From Candidatus Gemmiger stercoripullorum (lineage in GTDB: Bacteria; Bacillota; Clostridia; Oscillospirales; Ruminococcaceae), in the NCBI GenBank assembly GCA_019119365.1, contig DWXD01000046.1, positions 1-54,535 on the forward strand: DNA of 54,535 bases, read 5' to 3'. Of this stretch, positions 19,318 to 27,429 are shown piece after piece. How positions within the stretch are numbered: position 1 is the first letter of the stretch; the number at the start of each line of letters is the position of its first letter. The position numbers and the translations under genes were made by a program. A model generated the notes under the pieces. It searched no databases. It saw only the letters and a program-made list of their open reading frames with translations, and had not been told where the DNA came from.

Positions 19318-19370
19318 GCAATCCCTCCGTCACGGCCTGCGGCCGTGCCACCTCCCTTTGACAAGGGAGG
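19318..19370 (+). repeat. H element, copy 2
   Basis: The same 53-bp module 332 bases after copy 1. The first hairpin here is CACGGCC / GGCCGTG, fully paired, whereas copy 1 has GGCCGCG. Confidence 0.85.
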
Positions 19371-19649
19371 CAAATCTGCGGCAAACCTGCGCCCAGGCGG
19401 GAAGGCTGCAGCTTTGCGTGATCGCACCCCCCGTAGGGGACGATGCTTGCATCGTCCCGGGCGACCCTGCGGCGGCGCCAACGTCCCCGGGCGGGATAAA
19501 TCCCGCCCCTACGGCCCACGGCGAACGCCCGGCCAACCGGGATAGCCGCAGCCATCCGGGCAAACGCAGGGCGGGATGCCCCCATCCCGCCGGACCCCGG
19601 GGCAGCGCTCTCCTCCCTGCCGCACCCGGGAGCGGCATTTCAAGGCGGG

Positions 19650-19702
19650 GCAATCCCTCCGTCACGGCCTGCGGCCGCGCCACCTCCCTTTGACAAGGGA
19701 GG
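19650..19702 (+). repeat. H element, copy 3
   Basis: The same module at +332 again. It marks the end of the tandem array; sequence beyond 19711 no longer follows the unit. Confidence 0.85.
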
Positions 19703-19749
19703 CAAATCTGTGCTGGCCGGGAGGGTTCCCGGCCGTTTTTACGGTTCTG

Positions 19750-21036
19750 TCACTGTTTTTGCCGTTTCCCCGCCGGGCGCAGGGCCTGGTGGGCCAGCGC
19801 GCCCAGGGCCAGCAGCGTAGCCGGGGCGAGGGCGAAGTTCCACAGCATCGGCACCAGATGGGTGTGGATCTGGCAGTGCATTTTGGCCAGCGCCATCCAG
19901 CTGAGGGGCGCGAGCAGCGAAAGCCCCCACACGCTCGCCAGCGCCGGGAACAGCCCGGGGCCGCCGCGCCGCTTTTGCGCCAGCGCGTACAGCGCCAGCG
20001 CCGCCGCGCCGAGCACGACCAGCGCCAGCGGCGGCAGGGCCAGCGGGCCGAACTGCAGCACCGGGTCCTGCGAAAAGACATACTGCCCGATGACGGCCGG
20101 GATGCTCATTTCGCCGCCGACCGTGTGGCGGGTGGAGGCTTCGAGCACATTGGCCCAGGCCGCGCCCCAGCTGCCGAAATAGAGCCTGTTCTGCCACAGC
20201 CAGACGCCGAGCGCGGCCAGAACGCCGCCCACGGCGGCAAAGCCGGCGCCCGCCATGCGGCCGAACCAGCAGCGGGCGGGCTGGCGCGCCGCCAGCGCCT
20301 GCGCCCAGGCGGCGAGGAGCGGGATCTCGCAGAGGATGAGGAAGTCCGAAATGAACTCAAACCCGCACATGCAGCGCACAAGCACCGCCGCAAACACGAG
20401 CGCATACCCCCACGGCGGCACGCGGCCGCGGCGGCGGGCCAGCGCCCACACGGCCAGCCCGGCCAGCGCGGGCAGCAGCCAGGTCCAGGTGCACCAGTAG
20501 ATGTCCTTCATGCCGCGCTGCAGCCAGGGCGAAAACACGGCCGCCGCCAGCCACCCCGCCCCGGCCAGCGGGCCGAACACGCGCCACGCGGCCCCGGCCA
20601 GCACAAGCGTGGCCGCGTAAAACAGCACGGCGTTGGTGGCGTACAGCATGCGCTCGCGCGCTTCGCCGCCCCTGGCAAACAGCGAATACACTTTGTTGAG
20701 GATGCCGAACGCCGCGCCCTGCAAACCGGTCTGGTGGCTGTAGCTGATGAACGTATCGGGGTCCGGCACGGCGTTTTCGCGGAAGAGATAGCGGTTGCCC
20801 GCCGTGTCGCCGTCCACCTCATAGGTGCCGAGAAAGCCGCCCGGCGCGCTCTGGACGTGCTGCATCTGCAAAATACGCCCGAACACAAGCGACTGGGAGG
20901 TATCGTCCCACAGGCCGGTGCGCCAGGTGTCCTGGTTGTGCAGCGCAAAGGTCAGCGCCAGGCTGAGCGCCAGCACGCAGGCCGCCGCCAGCAGCGCCCG
21001 CACCGCGGCGGGCAGGCGTTTCCAAAATGATTGCAT
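19750..21036 (-). CDS. polytopic membrane protein, GT-C glycosyltransferase-like topology
   Basis: A 428-residue protein with about nine hydrophobic segments. The first large outside loop, after the first helix, contains NQDTWRTGLWDDTS and a SYSHQTGLQG segment, and the second half alternates helices with Trp-rich loops. The topology recalls GT-C type glycosyltransferases and related polyisoprenyl-linked sugar enzymes, but no diagnostic catalytic motif is certain and no sugar-pathway gene is adjacent. Its ATG follows AAAGGAACG and lies 13 bases after the beta-CASP gene, so both are probably in one transcript. Function unknown. Confidence 0.7.
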   Translation of the reverse strand: MQSFWKRLPAAVRALLAAACVLALSLALTFALHNQDTWRTGLWDDTSQSLVFGRILQMQHVQSAPGGFLGTYEVDGDTAGNRYLFRENAVPDPDTFISYSHQTGLQGAAFGILNKVYSLFARGGEARERMLYATNAVLFYAATLVLAGAAWRVFGPLAGAGWLAAAVFSPWLQRGMKDIYWCTWTWLLPALAGLAVWALARRRGRVPPWGYALVFAAVLVRCMCGFEFISDFLILCEIPLLAAWAQALAARQPARCWFGRMAGAGFAAVGGVLAALGVWLWQNRLYFGSWGAAWANVLEASTRHTVGGEMSIPAVIGQYVFSQDPVLQFGPLALPPLALVVLGAAALALYALAQKRRGGPGLFPALASVWGLSLLAPLSWMALAKMHCQIHTHLVPMLWNFALAPATLLALGALAHQALRPAGKRQKQ

Positions 21037-21049
21037 AACGTTCCTTTTC

Positions 21050-22675
21050 TTAACGGTCCCACTTGTCGCACAGCGAGGCGATCTGGCTGGCGAAACGGGC
21101 CAGGTCCTTGTTGGCGCCGCCGCGGTTGTGTTCGATCACGACCATCAGGCGCTTGCCCATGTTGACCAGGCGCTCGAACGCCTGCGCCGCACGGCGGGAC
21201 TTGTAGGTTTCGGCGGCCGGGTGGGGTTCGCGGTGGGTGAGCTTTTCGGTGTTGCCCTTGTCAAGGCAGCGCACCGCGCCGCCCGCCAGCTCGTACACCG
21301 CGCCGTTGTAGGGCGCTTCGGCGGCGTAGCCTTCGCCCTGCAGCTCTTTGGCAAACCCGGCGCAGACCTCGTCGTCGCCGTGGTTGACGAACACAAAGCC
21401 CGGCCGGGGCGCAAAGTGGTGCAGCCAGCGCAGCAGGCCTTCGTGGTCGGCGTGGCCGGACATGCCGGACATCTGCGCGATCTCGGCATTGACCTGCACT
21501 TCCTCGCCGAACAGCTTGACTTCGTCGGCGCCTTCGAGCAGCCTGCGGCCGAGCGACCCGGCCGCCTGGTAGCCGACGAACAGGATCGTGCATTCCTCGC
21601 GCCAGAGGTTGTGCTTGAGGTGGTGGCGGATGCGCCCGGCGTCGCACATGCCGGCGGCCGAAAGGATGACCTTGGGGTTCGGGTCGGCGTTGATGGCGAC
21701 CGAGTCCTCCTTCGTTTCGCTGATGCGCAGGCCGGGGAACTGCAGCGGGTTCTGGCCGCTGCGCACAAGGTCGAGCGCTTCCTGGTCAAAGCATTCGCTG
21801 TAGTTTTCGCGGAAGATGGTCGTCGATTTGTTGGCCAGCGGGCTGTCGACATAGACCTCGAACTCGCCGTGGCCTTTGACGCGCCCCTCCGCCTTGATCT
21901 GGCGGATGAAGTAGAGCATTTCCTGCGTGCGGCCGACCGCAAAGCTGGGAATGATGACATTGCCGCCGCGGTCAAACGTGCGCTGGATGACGGCGGCCAG
22001 CTCGCCGACATAGTCCGGCTTGGGGCCGTGGGAGCGGTTTCCGTAGGTCGATTCCATCACGACGTAATCGGCCGTGGTCAGGTACTGCGGGTCGCGCAGC
22101 ATGGGCTGGTTGCGGTTGCCGATATCGCCGGAAAACACGATGGTCTCGGTGCGGCCGTTTTCACGGATGCGCAGCGTGATGGAAGCGCTGCCCAGAAGAT
22201 GGCCGACGTCGGTGAAGGTGGCCTCGACGCCGTCCAGCACCTCGACCGGTTTGCCGTAGGGCTGCGGGGCGAACTGCTCCATCACGGCCAGGGCGTCCTG
22301 CACGGTGTAGTCGGGTTCGACCGGTTCGCGGCCGCTGCGCTGGGCCTTGCGGTTCTTCCATTCGGCTTCCTGCTCCTGGATGTGGGCGGAATCCTCCAGC
22401 ATGATATCGCACAGGTCGGTGGTGGCATCGGTGGCAAAGATGGGGCCGCGGAAACCGTTTTTGTACAGGTACGGCAGCCGCCCGGAATGGTCGATGTGCG
22501 CATGGGTGATGAGCACGGCTTCGATCTCGCCGGGGGCGCAGGGCAGGTCCTCGTTTTCATAGGTATCGCGCCCCTGCTCCATGCCGCAGTCCACAAGGAA
22601 CCGGTGGCCTGCCGCCTCCACAAGCGTACAGCTGCCGGTAACTTCATGGGCGGCGCCCAAAAAGGTCAGCTTCAT
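21050..22675 (-). CDS. beta-CASP metallo-beta-lactamase-fold RNase-like protein
   Basis: A 541-residue protein of the YSH1 / CPSF73-like group. The metal-binding motif is complete: ITHAHIDHSGRLPYL (HxHxDH) near residue 53, then VGHLLGSASI, FSGDIGN, and the beta-CASP segments VVMESTYGNRSH and IIPSFAVGRTQEML. A late MSGMSGHADHEGLL supplies the last histidines, and FVNHGDDE the C-terminal motif. Relatives cut RNA as endo- or 5' exonucleases. I start at the ATG at 22675 after AGGAGG; the in-frame codons further upstream have no binding site. It precedes the membrane protein gene by 13 bases. Confidence 0.92.
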   Translation of the reverse strand: MKLTFLGAAHEVTGSCTLVEAAGHRFLVDCGMEQGRDTYENEDLPCAPGEIEAVLITHAHIDHSGRLPYLYKNGFRGPIFATDATTDLCDIMLEDSAHIQEQEAEWKNRKAQRSGREPVEPDYTVQDALAVMEQFAPQPYGKPVEVLDGVEATFTDVGHLLGSASITLRIRENGRTETIVFSGDIGNRNQPMLRDPQYLTTADYVVMESTYGNRSHGPKPDYVGELAAVIQRTFDRGGNVIIPSFAVGRTQEMLYFIRQIKAEGRVKGHGEFEVYVDSPLANKSTTIFRENYSECFDQEALDLVRSGQNPLQFPGLRISETKEDSVAINADPNPKVILSAAGMCDAGRIRHHLKHNLWREECTILFVGYQAAGSLGRRLLEGADEVKLFGEEVQVNAEIAQMSGMSGHADHEGLLRWLHHFAPRPGFVFVNHGDDEVCAGFAKELQGEGYAAEAPYNGAVYELAGGAVRCLDKGNTEKLTHREPHPAAETYKSRRAAQAFERLVNMGKRLMVVIEHNRGGANKDLARFASQIASLCDKWDR

Positions 22676-22755
22676 AGGTATGCCTCCTGCAAAAATATTC
22701 TTTCGCGCGCGGCCCGGCCGCGGCGTGGTTCCCTGCAAAGCGCCCGCACGCCCTT

Positions 22756-25404
22756 TCAGTTGCGGCCCGCGCCGTAGGTGGGGGCTTCTGGCAGAACAAA
22801 GGGCTCGGCAAAATTGTTGGTGCGGTCGTTGATGTTCATACGGATATTCCAGAACGCGTCGCCGTAGTCCTGCAATACCGTGTAATTCTGGTCGGGCAGC
22901 GTGCGCAGCGTCGCCGTGTCGGTGATGAGCAGCGCCGCGCCTTCGGCCTCATAGGGCACAAGGCTCTCCTGGTAGGTTTCCGCCACCGTGCCGCTGTCGA
23001 TGAGCTGGGCGACGGCTTCGGCCGTCGTATAGACAAGCTGCAGCCGCTCGCCTGCGGGCAGCGCGGCGAGCAGTGCGCCGCGGGTGATTTCGCCCGGCTC
23101 CAGCTCCGCCGTGCCGCCCGCCAGCGCGGTCAGCGGCAGTTCGGCCGCCGCGCCGTTTTGCTGTTCGGCCAGCGGCAGCCAGGCATCCCGGCTGCCGTCA
23201 GCGTAGGCCAGCCAGACTTCGGCCACAAAGTTGCCCCAGCTGATCGTGCGCTGCGCCGCGGTGTTCTCCTCCATGGTGAACAGCTGCTGCGCGGCCACGC
23301 TTTCGTCGCCTGCCGCCAGCGCCGCAAGGTCCGCGGCCGTATCGTCATAGGCCTGCTGCGCTTCGGCCGAAAGGCCGTTCCGGCCGCTCTGCAGCGCGGC
23401 GGCCGTGCGCGTTCCGGCGTCGGCGGCCTGCACGCTGCCGTCCGGCGCAAAGGTCAGCTGCAAAGCGGCGACGCCTTCCAGACCGCCGCCCGCCTGCAGG
23501 ATGAGCAGGCCGCGCTCGGTGCGGGTCTGTTCGTCGGGGTTGTTGGTGAGCACAGCGTTGACGCCCAGGTCCGCCAGCGCCCCGGCGTCGACAGCGCAGC
23601 CGGGCCCGGCGATGCAGACGATGGCCTGCGCGCCCTTGGCCCGCAGCGCCGCGACCTGCTCGTTCATGGTCCTTAACAGCGCGTCGGCGCTCTCGCCGCC
23701 CTGCGCATGGGCATAGTACCCCGCGCTGTCCAGCGTGAAGAAGCCGATCGTCTTGCCCGCGCGCTGCAGAACTTCCTGCAGGCCGTTGGTGATGCGGTTG
23801 CGGCTCCAGCTGGTGGAGCGGTAGAACAGCGGCGTGCCGTCCGCGTTTTGCAGCGAAGAAGCCAGCGAGGGCCCGCTTGTGACCATGGCGTCCTCAATGA
23901 GGCGTTCGGGGCCGAAGGCAAGGTCGGCGGCGTTGAACGCCTGCAGGTCGTACCCCGCGGCGTTGAAGGCGCTGAGCATGTCCATGCCGCCGGTCAGGCT
24001 GGTGTTGGCCGTGCCCTGCACGCTGCCGCCCACATCCAGCAGGATGCTGCCGCCGTCGCCCGCGTGCAGCGCGGCCACATCGGCCAGGCTGACGCTGCCG
24101 TTGTCCGTCGCGCCGTGCAGGTTGCCGGTGGCGTAGACATTGACCGTGACGGCCCCCACGTTGACCGTGACGGCGGCGCTGCGGCGGCCGTCGGCCAGCG
24201 TGGCGGTCACGGTGCAGCTGCCTTCGCCTTTGGCGGTGACGACGCCTTTTTTGCTGACGGCGGCGACGCTTTCATCGCTGGAGGCAAAGAAGATGCGCTG
24301 GCCGCCCTCATCCTCGGTGACGGCGTCGGTCGTGAGCGTGACTTTGTCCTTGACGTTGGGCAGCCAGAGGGTGTTTTCCCAGGTATCGTTCGTAAAGCTC
24401 GGTTCCGCCCCGCTGACTTTGGCGTCGGTGAAGCCGGTGATGAGCAGCTCCTCCATGCGGAAGTCCACATCCACCGTCTCGCTCTGCACGCCGTAGGGCG
24501 CGCCGGGCTCGGTGTAGCTGGCCTGCCACAGCGTGTAAGGGCCGGTGTAACCCAGGGTCGAGTTGAACCGCGCGATCCAGAAATTGTCGCGCCAGGCGTC
24601 GAACGCCGGGTCGGTCAGGCGGGCGCGGGTCCAGTTGAGCGAGGCGTAGATGCCCTGCTCGCCGGTGTAGCCGTAGCTTTCCAGCTGGTCGAAGAAAGCG
24701 GCGGTCAGCGCGGCCATTTCGTCCGGGAAAAGGCCGGTGATGTCGGGGTCTTCGAGGTCGTAGTAGACCGGCAGGCTGAGCTGGTAGGGCTTGGAGGTAT
24801 AATCCTTGAGGCCCTCGTGGTCGGGGGCCTTGAGGCCGAGCAAGCGCGCAACGTGGTCGCCCTCGAGGCGGGCCTGTTCCTCGGTCGTCGCATAGGAATA
24901 GAGATAGGTGCCGAACGGGATGCCCAGGCGGGTGCACTCGTCGGCGTTATATTCCCAGTATTCGTCGTCCTGGGCATAGTCGCCCTCGCCGTTCCACTCG
25001 CTGCCGAAGCCGCAGCGGATGAGGGCGAACTCGACGCCGCTGGCCTGGGCTTTTTCCCAGTCGACCTGGCCCTGATATTTGGACACGTCGATGCCCTTGC
25101 TGGTCGCGGCCAGGATGGGCTCGCCCGCGTCGTTGAAGTAAAAGCCGTTTTCGTTTTTGGCCCAGGCGCCCGCGCTCTGGCCCACATCGGGCACGGCCGG
25201 GGCCTGGGGCCCGCGGTCCCGCCCGGCCAAAATGACGATGACGACGGTCAGCACGACCGCCAGCGCGCACACCGCCCCGAGGGCGATAGCGCGGCGGCGC
25301 GGCGCGGGCTTGCGCGGCGGGCGGCCGGGCGCGGGGGTGCGGGGCGCGGCCGGGCGCGGTTTTTTCCCGCCGGGGCGGGTGTAGGGCACACGATCGTTTT
25401 GCAT
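22756..25404 (-). CDS. membrane-anchored GH25 muramidase fused to Big2 and degenerate 5'-nucleotidase domains
   Basis: An 882-residue protein. Residues 1-38 are cytoplasmic and rich in Pro, Lys and Arg; 39-61 are one transmembrane helix; the rest is outside. Residues 103-320 are a GH25 lysozyme-type domain with Asp106 in GIDVSKYQG and the catalytic pair Asp216/Glu218 in YYDLED. Residues 350-416 form a Big2 immunoglobulin-like domain. From 419 on, the fold follows UshA-type 5'-nucleotidases, including the C-terminal domain (GNFVAEVWLAY, LEPGEITRGALLAALPAG). Its metal sites are missing: ATGNLHG, LDVGG and NAADLAFG stand where TNDHHG, LDAGD and GNHEFDFG are expected. So it probably cuts peptidoglycan, while the last domain binds rather than hydrolyses. 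The ATG follows AAAGGAAACGG. Confidence 0.88.
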   Translation of the reverse strand: MQNDRVPYTRPGGKKPRPAAPRTPAPGRPPRKPAPRRRAIALGAVCALAVVLTVVIVILAGRDRGPQAPAVPDVGQSAGAWAKNENGFYFNDAGEPILAATSKGIDVSKYQGQVDWEKAQASGVEFALIRCGFGSEWNGEGDYAQDDEYWEYNADECTRLGIPFGTYLYSYATTEEQARLEGDHVARLLGLKAPDHEGLKDYTSKPYQLSLPVYYDLEDPDITGLFPDEMAALTAAFFDQLESYGYTGEQGIYASLNWTRARLTDPAFDAWRDNFWIARFNSTLGYTGPYTLWQASYTEPGAPYGVQSETVDVDFRMEELLITGFTDAKVSGAEPSFTNDTWENTLWLPNVKDKVTLTTDAVTEDEGGQRIFFASSDESVAAVSKKGVVTAKGEGSCTVTATLADGRRSAAVTVNVGAVTVNVYATGNLHGATDNGSVSLADVAALHAGDGGSILLDVGGSVQGTANTSLTGGMDMLSAFNAAGYDLQAFNAADLAFGPERLIEDAMVTSGPSLASSLQNADGTPLFYRSTSWSRNRITNGLQEVLQRAGKTIGFFTLDSAGYYAHAQGGESADALLRTMNEQVAALRAKGAQAIVCIAGPGCAVDAGALADLGVNAVLTNNPDEQTRTERGLLILQAGGGLEGVAALQLTFAPDGSVQAADAGTRTAAALQSGRNGLSAEAQQAYDDTAADLAALAAGDESVAAQQLFTMEENTAAQRTISWGNFVAEVWLAYADGSRDAWLPLAEQQNGAAAELPLTALAGGTAELEPGEITRGALLAALPAGERLQLVYTTAEAVAQLIDSGTVAETYQESLVPYEAEGAALLITDTATLRTLPDQNYTVLQDYGDAFWNIRMNINDRTNNFAEPFVLPEAPTYGAGRN

Positions 25405-25476
25405 ATCCGTTTCCTTTTATGTTTTCCCGCCCGGGCGCGCCGGGCGCGGCGGGGTCTGTGTCGGTTTCATGCTTCT

Positions 25477-25505
25477 ATGGTATCATTTTGGCAAAGAAAT
25501 TACAA
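25477..25505 (-). promoter_or_regulatory. possible promoter of the GH25 gene
   Basis: Minus strand: -35 TTGTAA (25500-25505) and -10 TACCAT (25477-25482), 17-base spacer, about 70 bases before the ATG. Confidence 0.42.
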
Positions 25506-25543
25506 TCATGTCCCGCCAGGAAGAATGTGTAAAAATTACAAAA

Positions 25544-25569
25544 GCCGCCCTTTTGTGCAAAAGGGCGGC
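25544..25569. terminator. perfect hairpin at the edge of cluster 5
   Basis: Eleven-bp stem GCCGCCCTTTT (25544-25554) and AAAAGGGCGGC (25559-25569) with a four-base loop. It lies upstream of the GH25 gene, where no gene ends, so its role is unclear; it may block transcription entering the repeat array. Confidence 0.5.
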
Positions 25570-25640
25570 GAAGGGTTCCCTACGGGGGTTTGCGGCAGCC
25601 GTGGGGCGCGCGGTCGGCCGCGGGGGTTGCGACCATTTAG

Positions 25641-25693
25641 CCTCCCTTGTCAAAGGGAGGTGGCACGGCCGCAGGCCGTGACGGAGGGATTGC
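25641..25693 (-). repeat. H element, copy 4 (inverted)
   Basis: The same 53-bp module as in cluster 4 but on the other strand: CCTCCCTT / AAGGGAGG around GTCA, followed by CACGGCC / GGCCGTG. It stands on the left of a C hairpin, as in cluster 6. Confidence 0.85.
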
Positions 25694-26132
25694 CCTGCGG
25701 CGGGCTGCCGCTTGAAAAAACAGAAGTTTGCGGCGAAGCAATCCCTTCGATCTCCATTCTCGCCCCCTTTGACAGGGGGGCCTGTTGGGGTGCGCGCCGC
25801 CGCAGGGCCCGGCGGGATGAGGGCATCCCGCCCTACGTTTGCCCGGGCAGTCGCGGCCGCCCCGGTCGGCCGGGCGTTGGGCGTGGTTTGTAGGGGCGGG
25901 CCTTGGCCCTCCCACGGGCGTTCGCTGCACAGCAAGGTTCCCGGGCGGGATGAATCCCGCCCCTACGCCCAACCAATACGCCCGCCGCAAACATAGCGGG
26001 CCGCAACCGGCCCTACTGTAGCGCAAAGTATCCAAAATGTTTCTTGTCTTGGCAAAACACAGCTGTTAGACTAAAGGCAACAGGAACCCGTTTCTTCCTC
26101 AAGAAATTTCTTTATGAAAGGAGGCAAACTCA

Positions 26133-27077
26133 ATGACTTGGGGCGAACAGCTGGCTGCGGCCCGCCGGGCGCGTGGCTTCACACAGGAGGGACTGGCCGA
26201 GCAGCTCGGCGTATCCCGCCAGGCGGTCGCCAAGTGGGAGCGTGACGACGCCCACCCCGGCCCCGCCAACGCCCGCGCACTGCGCGAACTGCTGGGCGAG
26301 GACTTCCCCGCGCCTCCCTTTCCCGCGTCTCCAACCCCCGAGCCGGCCGCACCAGCCCCGGCGGCGGGCATCCCTGCCGCCCCGCGGGCCAAACCCAAGC
26401 TGCCGCGCCGCTGGCTGGCCGCCGTGGGCGGGCTCAGCCTGCTTTGCTGCCTGCTCTCGCTTTTCAACTACCTGCTGGCGGCCAGCCTCGGTGTATGGCT
26501 GCTGAGCTTGACAGTGGTCGGCGCTGTGTTCGGGGCTGTTTTACTCACCGCGCGCGGACAAGACGTGCGGCCGGTGCTGAACCTGGGCGTCCGGGCGGTG
26601 GGCGCGGTGCTGGCGGCGTTGGCCGTCTCGGCCCTTTTCGCTTGGTTCGTCTGGGTGGGCAGGGCGCAATATCGCGTCACAGCGCTGGAGTCGCTCGATC
26701 CGGCCCTGCTCGCAACTTGTCCCGCGCTCTCGGCCTCGATCGAGGCAACGCTGCCGCCGGGCGAAGCCGAAGCGCTCGTCTACGGCGGCCCCGTCCCCAC
26801 CGACGAAGGGATCGCCGCGCAGTATCTGCTTGTCACCCGCGGGCTTTCCGGCCCGCCCGCTGTGCGGCCCCGGCCGGCGCGCCACCGCTTTTCGTTGATC
26901 TGGCAGCCGGGCGGCGATGACCTGCAAGCCTACCTGCTTGAACTGCACGGCAAGCAGGACTTTGCGCTCGAACAGCGCATCGCCGGGCAAGAAGAACCGA
27001 TCGGCATCGTTCCCGTCGCGCCGGACAGCCAGACCCAAACCGCATGGCAGACCGAAATCACCCATCTTTGGAAATAG
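26133..27077 (+). CDS. XRE-family HTH protein with transmembrane segments
   Basis: A 314-residue protein. Residues 1-60 are a Cro/C1-type helix-turn-helix (LAAARRARGFTQEGLAEQLGV, split as RGFTQEGLAEQ and VSRQAVAKWER). A Pro/Ala linker leads to two or three pairs of hydrophobic helices (about 95-185), followed by a C-terminal domain of about 125 residues, probably outside or membrane-associated, with no motif I recognise. Such proteins are membrane-bound regulators that may sense envelope or small-molecule signals. The ATG follows GAAAGGAGG. It is flanked on both sides by repeat arrays. Confidence 0.83.
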   Translation: MTWGEQLAAARRARGFTQEGLAEQLGVSRQAVAKWERDDAHPGPANARALRELLGEDFPAPPFPASPTPEPAAPAPAAGIPAAPRAKPKLPRRWLAAVGGLSLLCCLLSLFNYLLAASLGVWLLSLTVVGAVFGAVLLTARGQDVRPVLNLGVRAVGAVLAALAVSALFAWFVWVGRAQYRVTALESLDPALLATCPALSASIEATLPPGEAEALVYGGPVPTDEGIAAQYLLVTRGLSGPPAVRPRPARHRFSLIWQPGGDDLQAYLLELHGKQDFALEQRIAGQEEPIGIVPVAPDSQTQTAWQTEITHLWK

Positions 27078-27425
27078 GTTGTAAAAGCGCTGTGCAAACC
27101 CGCGGAAGTACAACTGCCACTTATTCTTACTCTTCAAGCGGAAATTCTGATTTTGGGAAAAAATCAACGGCGGTATGGCCGGGAATTATACGCACCGAGT
27201 GAATTTTAACGTTTTTGCAATTTCCCCCTGCAAATTTGCAATCATGTCTGCAAATGTGGAAAGTCAAACGCCTTCTGATTGTATACGATAAAGTTTTGAT
27301 GAACTCCTACCAGGCAGGTAAAATAAAATTTACTATTTATTACGTTTTTTCTCCTATTGGCTAAATACCTAAATGGGCACGTTGCAGTTGTTTGTTCTGC
27401 AACGTGCCCGCAGTTTTGCCACAGT
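27078..27425. other. AT-rich gene-free island with terminal hairpin
   Basis: This 350-base stretch is clearly richer in A and T than its surroundings, most of all at 27160-27365. I see no gene in it; a 76-codon minus-strand frame has no convincing binding site or family resemblance. A perfect 13-bp hairpin GGGCACGTTGCAG / CTGCAACGTGCCC at 27375-27410, followed by TTTT at 27414, may be the terminator of the HTH gene. It may be a remnant of transferred DNA. Confidence 0.6.
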
Positions 27426-27429
27426 TTGC

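Larger units (their letters stand above)
18683..19749. repeat. REP-like hairpin cluster 4: three 332-bp tandem cassettes
   Basis: A 1,067-base gap. The hairpins are D 18825-18848 (CTAC right), C 18902-18927 (GTAG left), B 19101-19126 (GTAG left), A 19157-19180 (CTAC right), C 19234-19259, B 19433-19458, A 19489-19512 and C 19566-19591, whose foot reads GCAG. H elements lie at 18986, 19318 and 19650. C, H, B and A recur with an exact period of 332 bp; the third copy is cut after its H element near 19702. Facing feet D to C and A to C are 53 bases apart. Overlapping 149-codon frames repeat with the same period and are artefacts of the repeat. Confidence 0.93.
25405..26040. repeat. REP-like hairpin cluster 5
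   Basis: A divergent gap. It contains an H element (25641-25693), a G-rich H-like hairpin near 25762-25782, C 25811-25836 (CTAC right), a mosaic hairpin 25890-25913 (GTAG left) whose left arm is GGGCGGGCC and right arm GGCCCTCCC, half A-like and half D-like with one mismatch, A 25943-25966 (CTAC right), and a short F-like hairpin 25999-26016. C to mosaic feet are 53 apart and mosaic to A tips 29 apart. The array lies between the two outward promoters. Confidence 0.88.

Noticed and set aside
18912..19693. Overlapping 149-codon frames repeated every 332 bases, and similar frames in other clusters
   Set aside because: They read straight through hairpins, differ in start context, and exist only because the repeat has few stop codons. 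No ribosome binding sites fit.
18683..19749. CRISPR array
   Set aside because: The repeated unit is 332 bases with internal hairpins, spacers are repeated rather than unique, and no cas gene is nearby.
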